64,000 bases of DNA from Azohydromonas australica DSM 1124 (GTDB lineage: Bacteria; Pseudomonadota; Gammaproteobacteria; Burkholderiales; Burkholderiaceae_C): contig NZ_KE387211.1 in NCBI RefSeq assembly GCF_000430725.1, forward strand, positions 155,007 to 219,006, read 5' to 3'. How positions within the stretch are numbered: position 1 is the first letter of the stretch; every line of letters starts with the position of its first letter. The notes below the pieces were generated by a model. The model was given only the letters and a program-made list of their open reading frames with translations, had not been told where the DNA came from and did not search any database. Both the position numbers and the translations under genes were made by a program. Positions 27,971 to 36,263 of the stretch are shown in pieces.

Positions 27971-28954
27971 ATGAAGACGACCCTTCCCCTGCTGGCCGGC
28001 ACCGCGCTGGCCACGCTGTCCCTGTTCGGCGCCGGTGCAGCGCATGCGCAGGAGTTCCCGACCAAGCCCGTGCGCATCCTCACGCCCTTCCCGGCCGGCG
28101 CCGGTCCCGAGGCGGTGCTGCGCCTGGTGGCCGAGAGGCTGCAGAAGAAGTGGGGCAAGCCGGTGATCATCGAGAACAAGCCCGGCGCCAACGGCTTCAT
28201 CGCCATCGACGCCTTCAAGCGCGGCGCCACCGACGGCCACGACCTGATCCAGCTCGACAACGTGCACCTGGCCGCCTACCCGCACCTCTTCAAGAAGCTG
28301 CCCTACGACGCGGCCAGGGACTTCGACGTCGCCGCGCCGCTGTTCCGCAACTACTTCTTCGTCGGCGTGGGCGCCAACAGCAAGTACAAGGCGGTGGGCG
28401 ACATCGTGGCCGACGCGAAGGCGCGCCCGACGGCGCTGAACTACGGCTCCTGGTCGGTGGGCAACCCGGTGCACCTGGGGTCGGCGCTGCTGGAGTCGAT
28501 GACCAACACCCAGATGCAGCACGTGGTCTACAAGGAGACCTCGCAGCTCTACGCCGCGGTGGCCTCGGGCGAACTGGACTGGTCGCTGGGCTCGCTGGCC
28601 ACGGCCGGCCCGCTGCAGCGCGCGGGCAAGATCAAGTTCATCGCCGTCACGGCGCCGAGGCGCCTGGCCGCCTTTCCTGACGTGCCCACGGTGGCCGAGT
28701 CCGGCGGCCCGGCCGGCTACGAGGTCACGGGCTGGACCGCGATCGCCGCGCCCAAGGGCCTGCCCAAGCCCGTGGCCGACAAGATCCAGAAGGATGTCAA
28801 CGAGGCGCTGGCCGACCCGGAGATCAAGCAGCGCTACGCCACCTTCGGCTACGAGCCCTTCCCCGCCACGCGCGAGCAGTTCAGCGCCTTCGTCGCGTCC
28901 GAGTCGGCCAAGTACGCCGACGTGATCAAGCGCGCGAAGGTGGCGCTGGACTGA
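27971..28954 (+). CDS. TctC/Bug-family solute-binding protein (gallate module)
   Basis: 327 residues. Signal peptide LPLLAGTALATLSLFGAGAAHAQ; Bug motifs FPTKPVRILTPFPAGAGPEAVLR, NKPGANGFIAIDAFK and NYGSWSVGNPVHLG. It is closely similar in plan to the Bug protein at 14432 (shared FIAIDA, YGSW-VG-P-HLG, MQHV-Y-E-SQL), so the two probably bind related aromatic acids. Its promoter block is shared with gallate dioxygenase, suggesting gallate or a related acid as ligand. No TctAB genes are nearby. Confidence 0.92.
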   Translation: MKTTLPLLAGTALATLSLFGAGAAHAQEFPTKPVRILTPFPAGAGPEAVLRLVAERLQKKWGKPVIIENKPGANGFIAIDAFKRGATDGHDLIQLDNVHLAAYPHLFKKLPYDAARDFDVAAPLFRNYFFVGVGANSKYKAVGDIVADAKARPTALNYGSWSVGNPVHLGSALLESMTNTQMQHVVYKETSQLYAAVASGELDWSLGSLATAGPLQRAGKIKFIAVTAPRRLAAFPDVPTVAESGGPAGYEVTGWTAIAAPKGLPKPVADKIQKDVNEALADPEIKQRYATFGYEPFPATREQFSAFVASESAKYADVIKRAKVALD

Positions 28955-29014
28955 CGCTGCAGGCCATCTTGCCGGGGCCGGCGGAACGGATGCTTTCTGC
29001 CGGCCCTGGCGGCC

Positions 29015-29926
29015 TCAACCCATCACCTCCAGCCCGCCGAAGTGATGCGCCGCGCGGCTCAGGTGCGCGATGAAGTGCCGCACCGCCGGCACCAGCGCGC
29101 TCTCGGGCCGCGTCATGGCCGCCATCTCGGCCAGCAGCGGGCCTTCCTGCACCGGCACCAGCCGCATGTAGGCCGCGGCCGTCGGGTGCACGGCGATCTG
29201 CCGCGGCATCAGGCCCACGAAGTCGCCGCCCGAGATCAGCGCCACCAGGCCCAGCGTTGAGTTCACAACCGCACTGGCCTTGGGCACGGGCAGGCCGTTC
29301 TCGGCGAACAGGTGCTTCGCGTAGCCCGCGTCGGCCGAGGTGCCCGTGAAGACCCAGCGCGCATCCGCCAGCTCGGCCAGCGACGTCGCCTTGGCGTGCT
29401 GCGAGTACTTGCCCGCCACCACCACCATCTGGATCGGCATCAGCGGCTCGATCACCAGCTCGCCCGCGGGCAGCCCCACCGGCACCGGGCCCACGCACAC
29501 GTCCACTTCCCCCGCGCGCAGCCGCGTGAGCTGCGCCATGTACAGCTCCTCGTCGATGCGCAGCCGGATGCCGGGATAGCTGGCGCTGAAGGTGCGCAGC
29601 GCCTCGGGCACCAGCAGCATCAGCGCCAGCGGCACCGCCGCGACGTGCAGGCTGCCCACCATCTCGCCGCTGAGCTGGCGGATCTGGTCCACTGCCGCGG
29701 CCAGCTCGCGCTCCACGGTCTTGGCCCGCTCCACCAGCACGCGGCCCTGCGCCGTCGTGGCCACGCCGGTGTTGGAGCGCAGCAGCAGCGGCGCGCCCAG
29801 CTCCAGCTCCAGCTCGCGGATGGCCTTGGTCAGCGCGGGCTGCGACACGCCCAGCTTGCGCGCCGCGTTGCGCAGGCTGCCCGTCTCCACGGCCGCCAGC
29901 AACGCGCGCAGTGACTGCAGCTTCAT
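29015..29926 (-). CDS. LysR-family regulator of the gallate module
   Basis: 303 residues. N-terminal HTH (LQSLRALLAAVETGSLRNAARKLGVSQPALTKAIRELE) and a standard two-lobed effector domain (MVGSLHVAAVPLALMLLVPEAL, LRAGEVDVCVGPVPVG). The start codon is the first base of the duplicated control block (copy B), so the regulator is transcribed divergently from the gallate dioxygenase operon across the block, the classic LysR arrangement. A second copy of the block upstream of the TctC gene at 27971 suggests it controls that gene too. Confidence 0.92.
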   Translation of the reverse strand: MKLQSLRALLAAVETGSLRNAARKLGVSQPALTKAIRELELELGAPLLLRSNTGVATTAQGRVLVERAKTVERELAAAVDQIRQLSGEMVGSLHVAAVPLALMLLVPEALRTFSASYPGIRLRIDEELYMAQLTRLRAGEVDVCVGPVPVGLPAGELVIEPLMPIQMVVVAGKYSQHAKATSLAELADARWVFTGTSADAGYAKHLFAENGLPVPKASAVVNSTLGLVALISGGDFVGLMPRQIAVHPTAAAYMRLVPVQEGPLLAEMAAMTRPESALVPAVRHFIAHLSRAAHHFGGLEVMG

Positions 29927-30019
29927 GTTTCCCCCTATTCCTGCTGGTTATCGCGCCTTGCCAATTGTCATCTTACGAAGCTGCCCTCGCGTCCCTAGAG
30001 TCGCGGCTTCGCGACGCAG
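29924..30019 (+). promoter_or_regulatory. Duplicated control region, copy B (gallate operon)
   Basis: Lies between the LysR start (29926) and gallate dioxygenase. It is 80 % identical over 96 ungapped bases to copy A (27781-27876), including TTATCGCGCCTTG, TTGTCATCTTAC and TCCCTAGAGTCGCGGC. Identical 95-bp spacing to the downstream start codon makes shared regulation by the same factor likely. Confidence 0.8.
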
Positions 30020-30113
30020 GCCCGGCACCGAGCCCGCCCCGGCGCGTGGCCGGCAGCCAGCACAGCGCCCGCCCGCGCGGCCGGCGCCTCAAGGATTCAA
30101 AGAGGAGATTCCC

Positions 30114-31412
30114 ATGGCAACCATCATTGGCGGCATCGCCGCATCGCACACGCCCACCATCGGCTTCGCCTTCGACCGCGACAAGCGCGACGACCCGGCG
30201 TGGCAGCCGGTGTTCGAGGCCTTCGACCCGGTGCGCCAGTGGATCAAGGACCAGCGCCCCGACGTGCTGCTGCTGACCTACAACGACCACATCACCTCGT
30301 TCTTCTTCGACCACTACTCGGCCTTTGCGCTGGGCATCGGCCAGGAGTGGCACGTGGCCGACGAGGGCGGCGGTGCACGCGACCTGCCGCCCATCGGCGG
30401 GCATCCGCAGTTCGCGGCGCACATCGCGCAGTCGCTGGTGTCCGAGGAGTTCGACCTCTCCTGCTTCCAGGGCAAGCCGCTGGACCACGGCTGCTTCTCG
30501 CCGCTGTCCATGCTGTGCGAGCACAAGCCCGACTGGCCCGCCAAGCTGGTGCCGCTGCAGATGGGCGTGCTGCAGTTCCCCATCCCGACGGCCCGCCGCT
30601 TCTACAAGCTCGGCCAGGCCCTGCGCCGCGCCATCGAGAGCTACCCCGAGGACCTGCGTGTGGCGGTGGTCGCCACCGGCGGCCTGTCGCACCAGGTGCA
30701 CGGCGAGCGCGCGGGCTTCAACAACGTGGAGTGGGACCACCGCTTCCTGGACCTGTTCGAGAACGACCCCGAGCAGCTGGCCGACATGACGCACGCCGAG
30801 TACGCGGCGCTGGGCGGCATGGAAGGCGCGGAGGTGATCATGTGGCTGACCATGCGCGGTGCGCTGGGCGCGAAGGTGCAGTGCAAGCACCGCAGCTACT
30901 ACCTGCCCTCGATGACGGGCATCGCCACCGCCATCTTCGAGTGCTCGGCCGGCCCGCTGCCCGAAGCCGTGCTGGCGCGCCACCGCGAAGCCATGGGCAA
31001 GCAGCTCAAGGGCGCAGAGGCACTGCAGGGCACCTACCCGTTCACGATCGAGCGCAGCGTCAAGGGCTACCGCCTGAACCGCTTCCTGCACGACCTCATC
31101 CTCCCGGCACAGCGCGCGCACTTCCTGCAGGACCCCGAAGGCGCGTTCGCCGACGCGGCGCTGAGCGACGAGGAGCGCGACATGGTGCGCCGCCGCGACT
31201 GGCGTGCGCTGATCCGCTACGGCGCCTCCTTCTTCGTGCTGGAGAAGCTGGGCGCGGTGGTGGGCGTGTCGAACCTGCACATCTACGCCGCCATGCGCGG
31301 CGAGACGCTGGAGCAGTTCCAAGCCACGCGCAACGCGCCGGGCGCGCTGTACTCGGTGGCGGGCAAGGACGCCGGCGCGCTGAACTGGGACAAGCAGGCC
31401 GAGAAGGCCTGA
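30114..31412 (+). CDS. Gallate dioxygenase (LigB-LigA fusion type)
   Basis: 432-residue class III extradiol dioxygenase. The N-terminal about 290 residues are the LigB-type catalytic domain with iron ligands H12 (ASHTPTIG) and H59 (YNDHITSFF) and the catalytic His in GGLSHQVHG. The C-terminal about 120 residues resemble the small LigA subunit (YRLNRFLHDLILPAQRAHFLQDPEGAFADAALSDEERDMVRRRDWRALIRYG). This single-chain LigB+LigA layout and length match gallate dioxygenases (GalA/DesB, about 420 residues) rather than two-subunit protocatechuate 4,5-dioxygenase. AGAGGAGA precedes ATG 30114. First gene of a three-gene operon. Confidence 0.88.
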   Translation: MATIIGGIAASHTPTIGFAFDRDKRDDPAWQPVFEAFDPVRQWIKDQRPDVLLLTYNDHITSFFFDHYSAFALGIGQEWHVADEGGGARDLPPIGGHPQFAAHIAQSLVSEEFDLSCFQGKPLDHGCFSPLSMLCEHKPDWPAKLVPLQMGVLQFPIPTARRFYKLGQALRRAIESYPEDLRVAVVATGGLSHQVHGERAGFNNVEWDHRFLDLFENDPEQLADMTHAEYAALGGMEGAEVIMWLTMRGALGAKVQCKHRSYYLPSMTGIATAIFECSAGPLPEAVLARHREAMGKQLKGAEALQGTYPFTIERSVKGYRLNRFLHDLILPAQRAHFLQDPEGAFADAALSDEERDMVRRRDWRALIRYGASFFVLEKLGAVVGVSNLHIYAAMRGETLEQFQATRNAPGALYSVAGKDAGALNWDKQAEKA

Positions 31413-31529
31413 GCCCCGCCGTCCCGGCGGGTGGGCCGCTCACGCGGGCGTGAAGCGGATGCCGGGACGGCGCTGGCGCGCCATGTGCCATCGTCGTGCA
31501 GGACCCACCCGACACAGGAGACACCCGCC

Positions 31530-32384
31530 ATGCCCGCGATCACCGGAACCACCCGCGTCTTCTACATCCTTGGCGACCCGGTGGCGCAGGCGCGCACCCC
31601 CGAGGTCTACAACCCGCTGTTCCAGCGCCACGGCATCGACGCCGTGGTCGTGCCGCTGAAGCTGCCGGCCGCGGCGCTGCCGGGTTTCCTGCAGCACGGC
31701 ATGGCGGCGGAGAACGTCCGCGGCTTCTGGGCCACCATCCCGCACAAGTCCGCGCTGGCGGCGCTGCTCAAGCCCGAGGACCCTGTGGCCGCCGTCGCCG
31801 GCGCGGTCAACGCGGTGCGGCGCTGCGAGAACGGCCGCCTGGAGGCCGCGCTCTTCGACGGCATCGGCTTCGTCAAAGGGCTGGACCACTTCGGCATCGC
31901 CGTCCGCAACCGGCGCGTGCTGGTGGTGGGCGCCGGCGGCGGCGCGCACGCGGTGGCGGCCGCCCTGGCGCAGCGCGCGCCGGCGCGGCTGGCGGTGTTC
32001 AACCGTTCGGCCGAGCGCGCCCGGAGCCTGGTGCAGCGGCTGCAAACCCTGACGGGCACGGCCGCCGAGGTGGCCGGCAGCGCCGACCCGGCGGGCTTCG
32101 ACCTGGTCGTCAACTGCACGCCACTGGGCCTGCAGCCCGACGACCCGCTGCCTTTCGATCCCGCGCGCGTGGACGCGGGCGCCGCGGTGGTGGACATCAT
32201 CATGAGCCGCGAGCCCACGCCGCTGCTGCGCGCCTGCCGGGCCCGCGGCCTGCAGGCCGAGCCCGGCTACGAGATGCTGGTGCAGCAGGTGCCGGAGTTC
32301 CTGCGCTTCTTCGGATTCGAGGACGTGGCCCAGGCGCTGCAGGGCGACCTCAGCGAGCTGCGTGCGCTGCTTCAGCCCAAGTGA
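31530..32384 (+). CDS. Shikimate dehydrogenase-like oxidoreductase, catabolic paralog
   Basis: 284 residues with the AroE fold: N-terminal substrate domain and Rossmann loop VLVVGAGGGAHAVAAAL. The catalytic Lys (ATIPHKSALA) and Asp (FDGIGFV) of AroE are kept. The two Ser that bind the shikimate carboxylate in AroE (HSKSP motif) are replaced: QARTP here. So it is unlikely to be the biosynthetic enzyme. AGGAGA precedes ATG 31530. Between gallate dioxygenase and a LigI-like hydrolase, it may oxidise a hydroaromatic acid on the way to gallate or a ring-fission product; the substrate is inferred only. Confidence 0.85.
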   Translation: MPAITGTTRVFYILGDPVAQARTPEVYNPLFQRHGIDAVVVPLKLPAAALPGFLQHGMAAENVRGFWATIPHKSALAALLKPEDPVAAVAGAVNAVRRCENGRLEAALFDGIGFVKGLDHFGIAVRNRRVLVVGAGGGAHAVAAALAQRAPARLAVFNRSAERARSLVQRLQTLTGTAAEVAGSADPAGFDLVVNCTPLGLQPDDPLPFDPARVDAGAAVVDIIMSREPTPLLRACRARGLQAEPGYEMLVQQVPEFLRFFGFEDVAQALQGDLSELRALLQPK

Positions 32385-32406
32385 CCGCCCCACGGAACGC
32401 TCTGCC

Positions 32407-33249
32407 ATGAGCATCTTCGACGAAGCCAAGGTCGACACCCACTGCCACGTGTTCGACCCGGCCCGCTTCCCCTACGCGCCCGACGTGGCCTACCGGCCCG
32501 CCGGGCAGGAGCTGGGGCCGGTGGCGCAGTACCGGCAGGTGATGGACGCCTACGGCATCCGCCACGCGCTGCTGGTCGGTCCGAACTCGGGCTACAACCT
32601 CGACAACCGTTGCCTGCTCGACGCCATCGAGCATGGCGGCGGGCGCTTCAAGGGCATCGCCGTCGTGCCGCTGGACATCAGCCGCGATGACCTGGCGGTG
32701 CTGCGCTCGCGCGGCATCGTCGGCGTGGCCCTCAACGCCGCGATGCTGGGCACGGCGTACTGCCTGCAGGCCGGGCCGCTGCTGCGCCTGCTGGCCGAGC
32801 TGGACATGCTGCTGTCACTGCAGGTGGAGCACGACCAGCTTGTGGAGCTGCGCCCGCTGCTGGCGGCCCACGGCAGCGTGCGCGTGCTCATCGACCACTG
32901 CGGTCGCCCGGCCGCCGGCGGCGGCATCGCGCAGCCCGGCTTCCAGGCACTGCTGGAGCTGGCACGCAGCGGCTGCGTGGCCGTGAAGCTCTCGGGCCAA
33001 CAGAAGTTCTCCGCGCTGCCGCCGCCTTTCGAGGACACCTTGCCCTTCGTGAAGGCGCTGATCGGCGCCTTCACGCTCGACGCCTGCTTCTGGGCCAGCG
33101 ACTGGCCCTTCCTGCGCGCGCCGCACCGGCTGGACATGGGCCCGCTGCTGCGCCAGGTCGAACGCCTGCTGCCCGACGCCGCGGACCGCCGCAAGCTGCT
33201 GTGGGACACGCCGCGGCGCTGGCTGGGCTTCGAGGGCAACGGCGCCTGA
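32407..33249 (+). CDS. LigI-like amidohydrolase (2-pyrone-4,6-dicarboxylate hydrolase family)
   Basis: 280-residue amidohydrolase 2 TIM barrel. The metal-site HxH is in KVDTHCHVF, another His is in VLIDHCGRP, and the catalytic Asp is in FWASDWPFLR. LigI opens the lactone of 2-pyrone-4,6-dicarboxylate (PDC) to 4-oxalomesaconate. PDC is a known product of gallate dioxygenase, so the position two genes downstream supports this role. A gap of 22 bp follows the shikimate-dehydrogenase-like gene. The next pathway enzymes (hydratase, aldolase) are not in the window. Confidence 0.8.
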   Translation: MSIFDEAKVDTHCHVFDPARFPYAPDVAYRPAGQELGPVAQYRQVMDAYGIRHALLVGPNSGYNLDNRCLLDAIEHGGGRFKGIAVVPLDISRDDLAVLRSRGIVGVALNAAMLGTAYCLQAGPLLRLLAELDMLLSLQVEHDQLVELRPLLAAHGSVRVLIDHCGRPAAGGGIAQPGFQALLELARSGCVAVKLSGQQKFSALPPPFEDTLPFVKALIGAFTLDACFWASDWPFLRAPHRLDMGPLLRQVERLLPDAADRRKLLWDTPRRWLGFEGNGA

Positions 33250-33392
33250 CCGGCTTGCTGCAGCTGCCGCATCCGGCCTTCGCCGGCGGCGGCATCCTGG
33301 AGAGCGCAGCCTCCCGCCTGAAAGTTGTGCAAGCGACGCTGCGCCTCCTGCAGGCATGACATGGCTCTCTCGGCGGCTATCGCCAACCGACC

Positions 33393-34295
33393 TCAGCCCC
33401 CGAACAGCTCCAGCACGAGGTTTCGCAGCCACACGTTGGCCGGGTCCTTGTGCACGCGGGCGTGCCAGAACAGGTTGATCGGCACGCCCGGCACCTCCAC
33501 CGGCGACGCCACCCAGCTCAGGCCGAAAGGCCCGGCGATGCGCTGCGCCAGCGGCTCCGGCACGGTGGCCAGCAGCTCCGTGGTCTGCACGATGTGGCCC
33601 ACGGCCGTGAAGTGCGGCACCGTCAGCCGCACCCGGCGCTGCACGCCGGCGCGCTGCATCACCTCGTCCACCTGGCCGTGCCCCGTGCCCTGGGCCACCA
33701 CCACCACGTGCTCGGCATCGCGGAACTCCTGCAGCGTGACGTGCCCCTTGTCCAGCGGGTGGCCTTGGCGCATCAGGCACACGTAGCGCGTGTGCAGCAG
33801 GCGGCGCTGGAAGAAGCCGGCCTTGAGCTGGGGCAGCAGCCCGATGGCCAGGTCCACCTTGGCCGCCTCCATCTCGTCCTTCAGGTTCACCGACGCGTTG
33901 CGCACGGTGCTGATGGACACGTTCGGCGCCGTGCGCACCAGCGCCTCGACCAGCCGAGGCAGGAACCAGATCTCGCCGATGTCGCTCATGCCCACCGTGA
34001 AGCCGCGCCGCGCCGTGGCCGGGTCGAAGCCGCCGCGCTGGTTGAGCGCGCCACGGATCAGCTCCAGCGCGGGCGTCAGCGACGCCGCCAGCTGCTCGGC
34101 ATAGGGCGTGGGCGCCATGCCCTGCGGCGTGCGCGTGAACAGGTCGTCGCCCAGCAGCTTGCGCAGCCGCGCCAGCGCGTTGCTCACCGCCGGCTGCGTC
34201 AGCCCCAGGTTCTCCGCCACCTTCGACACCCGCTTCTCCGCCAGCAGCTGCCTGAAGACGACCAGCAGGTTCAGATCGATCTCTTCCAGCTCCAC
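33393..34295 (-). CDS. LysR-family regulator (NahR/NagR-like), divergent from nagGH
   Basis: 300 residues from a GTG at 34295 preceded by GGGGAAAG. The N-terminus IDLNLLVVFRQLLAEKRVSKVAENLGLTQPAVSNALARLRKLLGDDLFTRTPQGM is the NodD/NahR-like LysR subtype, whose members respond to salicylate and similar aromatics. The effector domain follows (RGFTVGMSDIGEIWFLPRLVEAL). It is divergent from the salicylate 5-hydroxylase genes with a perfect 25-bp palindrome (34330-34354) between, so it most likely activates them with salicylate as inducer. The 143-bp gap to the LigI-like gene (convergent) contains only weak hairpins. Confidence 0.9.
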   Translation of the reverse strand: MELEEIDLNLLVVFRQLLAEKRVSKVAENLGLTQPAVSNALARLRKLLGDDLFTRTPQGMAPTPYAEQLAASLTPALELIRGALNQRGGFDPATARRGFTVGMSDIGEIWFLPRLVEALVRTAPNVSISTVRNASVNLKDEMEAAKVDLAIGLLPQLKAGFFQRRLLHTRYVCLMRQGHPLDKGHVTLQEFRDAEHVVVVAQGTGHGQVDEVMQRAGVQRRVRLTVPHFTAVGHIVQTTELLATVPEPLAQRIAGPFGLSWVASPVEVPGVPINLFWHARVHKDPANVWLRNLVLELFGG

Positions 34296-34329
34296 GCGGC
34301 TTTCCCCATCAATTGAAGTGATGGAGTCT

Positions 34330-34354
34330 ATTCAGCCAAATCCATTGGCTGAAT
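34330..34354. promoter_or_regulatory. Perfect palindrome in LysR-nagG intergenic region
   Basis: ATTCAGCCAA (34330-34339) and TTGGCTGAAT (34345-34354) flank a 5-bp spacer. It is located 36 bp from the LysR start and 80 bp from the nagG-like start, the expected place of a LysR recognition site; the dyad contains the T-N11-A pattern. Confidence 0.7.
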
Positions 34355-34433
34355 GTCATGAAACGCGGACGATGCGGTGCACCGCGCCGCCGTCCGCCCG
34401 GCAGGACGGCGTGACCATTCAAAGGAGACCAGC

Positions 34434-35759
34434 ATGAGCCAGCCCGCATCCGCCGTTTTCCCCGTGGAGCCGAACTGGGAGCTCGGTGGCACGAGCCGCA
34501 TTCCCTTCCTGAGCTACACCAGCGAGGAGCTCTACAAGCGCGAGCTGGAGCGCTTCTTTTACAAGGGCCACTGGTGCTACGTCGGCCTGGAGGCCGAGGT
34601 GCCCAACCGCGGCGACTTCAAGCGCACGGTGGTGGGCGAGCGCTCGGTGATCATGACCCGCGACGCCGACGGCCAGATCCATGTGGTGGAGAACGTGTGC
34701 GCGCACCGCGGCATGCGCTTCTGCCGCGAGCGCCACGGCAACAAGAAGGGCTTCACCTGCCCCTACCACCAGTGGAGCTACACGCTCAAGGGCGAGCTGC
34801 TGGGCGTGCCCTTCAAGCGCGGCGTGCGGCAGGCCGACGGCAGCTTCCAGGGCGGCATGCCGGCGGACTTCAAGCCGGCGGAGCACGGCCTCACGCGGCT
34901 GAAGGTCGCCACGCGCGGCGGGGTGGTGTTCGCCAGCTTCGACCACGGCGTCGAGCCGCTGGAGGACTACCTGGGCCCCGTCATCACGCGCTGGTTCGAC
35001 CGGCTCTTCAACGGCCGCAAGCTCACGCTGCTGGGCTACAACCGCCAGCGCATCCCGGGCAACTGGAAGCTGATGCAGGAGAACATCAAGGACCCCTACC
35101 ACCCGGGCCTGCTGCACACATGGTTCGTCACCTTCGGGCTCTGGCGCGCAGACAACCAGTCCGAGCTGGTGATGGACGCGAAGCACCGCCACGCGGCCAT
35201 GATCTCCACCCGTGGCACCGGCGGCGAGGCCGGCCAGGTGACCAGCGTCTCCAGCTTCAAGCAGAGCATGCAGCTCAACGACCCGAGCTTCCTGGACATC
35301 GTGCCCGAGCCCTGGTGGGGCGGCCCGACGGCGGTGATGACCACCCTCTTCCCCAGCGTGATCCTGCAGCAGCAGGTCAACAGCGTCTCCACGCGCCACA
35401 TCCAGCCCAACGGCCACGGCAGCTTCGACTTCGTGTGGACGCACTTCGGCTTCGAGGACGACACCGAGGAGATGACGCAGCGCCGCCTGCGCCAGGCCAA
35501 CCTGTTCGGCCCGGCCGGCTTCGTCTCGGCCGACGACGGCGAGGTGATCGAGTTCTCGCAGCAGGCCTTCGAGAGCAAACCCTTCCACCGCGCGCTGGCC
35601 GAGCTGGGCGGGCGCGGCGTGGACGAGCACACGCCGCACATGGTCACGGAGACGCTGATCCGTGGCATGTACCGCTACTGGCGCGAGGTGATGGAGGCGC
35701 CCGACGCGCCGGCCGCCCCGTGTGCGGGCGCCGGCGACTGCGGCCACGGCGCGGCCTGA
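34434..35759 (+). CDS. nagG: Salicylate 5-hydroxylase, large oxygenase subunit (NagG-like)
   Basis: 441-residue Rieske non-heme iron oxygenase alpha subunit. Rieske cluster ligands C89, H91, C109 and H112; mononuclear iron ligands H223 and H228 in DPYHPGLLHTW with D220 as the electron-bridge Asp. Segments such as FYKGHWCYVGLEAEVP, MQENIKDPYHPGLLHTWF, NSVSTRHIQPNGHGSFDF and RQANLFGPAGFVSADDGE closely match remembered NagG (salicylate to gentisate). A short Cys-containing C-terminal tail (PCAGAGDCGHGAA) is unusual. AAAGGAGA precedes the ATG. Ferredoxin and reductase genes are absent nearby, so it must borrow them. Confidence 0.87.
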   Translation: MSQPASAVFPVEPNWELGGTSRIPFLSYTSEELYKRELERFFYKGHWCYVGLEAEVPNRGDFKRTVVGERSVIMTRDADGQIHVVENVCAHRGMRFCRERHGNKKGFTCPYHQWSYTLKGELLGVPFKRGVRQADGSFQGGMPADFKPAEHGLTRLKVATRGGVVFASFDHGVEPLEDYLGPVITRWFDRLFNGRKLTLLGYNRQRIPGNWKLMQENIKDPYHPGLLHTWFVTFGLWRADNQSELVMDAKHRHAAMISTRGTGGEAGQVTSVSSFKQSMQLNDPSFLDIVPEPWWGGPTAVMTTLFPSVILQQQVNSVSTRHIQPNGHGSFDFVWTHFGFEDDTEEMTQRRLRQANLFGPAGFVSADDGEVIEFSQQAFESKPFHRALAELGGRGVDEHTPHMVTETLIRGMYRYWREVMEAPDAPAAPCAGAGDCGHGAA

Positions 35760-35783
35760 CAGAACAACACAGGAGACGAACGG

Positions 35784-36254
35784 ATGGACTTCCAGACCTA
35801 CCACGAGCTCACGCAGCTCTACGCCGACTACGCCTCGGCGGTGGACTCCGGAAACTGGGACCTGTGGCCCGAGTTCTTCACCGACGACTGCTGCTACCGG
35901 CTGCAGCCGCGCGAGAACCACGAGCGGGGCTTTCCGCTGGCCACGCTGAGCTTCACCAGCAAGGGCATGCTGCGCGACCGCGTCTACGGCATCCGCGAGA
36001 CGCTGTTCCACGACCCGTACTACCAGCGCCACGTGGTGGGCGTGCCGGTGGTCCGCAAGGACGAGGGCGAGCGCTTCGAGTGCGAGGCCAACTACGCGGT
36101 GTTCCGCACCAAGCTCTCGGAGCTGTCCACGGTGTTCAACGTCGGCCGCTACCTCGACACCGTGGTGCGCACGCCGGCCGGGCTGAAGTTCGCCTCGCGG
36201 CTGGTGGTCTACGACAGCGAGATGATCCCCAACTCCATCATCTATCCGCTCTGA
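35784..36254 (+). CDS. nagH: Salicylate 5-hydroxylase, small subunit (NagH-like)
   Basis: 156-residue beta subunit with the NTF2-like/SnoaL fold, structural partner of the alpha subunit in an alpha3-beta3 oxygenase: [43 protein letters not shown], then [15 protein letters not shown] and [39 protein letters not shown]. Length is typical. AGGAGACGAA ribosome site before ATG 35784, 24 bp after nagG. Convergent with the TauE gene only 9 bp away. Confidence 0.87.
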   Translation: MDFQTYHELTQLYADYASAVDSGNWDLWPEFFTDDCCYRLQPRENHERGFPLATLSFTSKGMLRDRVYGIRETLFHDPYYQRHVVGVPVVRKDEGERFECEANYAVFRTKLSELSTVFNVGRYLDTVVRTPAGLKFASRLVVYDSEMIPNSIIYPL

Positions 36255-36263
36255 GGCGCACCG

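Noticed and set aside
30114-31412. Protocatechuate 4,5-dioxygenase as the product
   Set aside because: The single-chain LigB+LigA layout and length fit gallate dioxygenase; protocatechuate 4,5-dioxygenase is normally two separate subunits.
31530-32384. Housekeeping aroE
   Set aside because: The shikimate-binding Ser pair is replaced and the gene is inside a catabolic operon.
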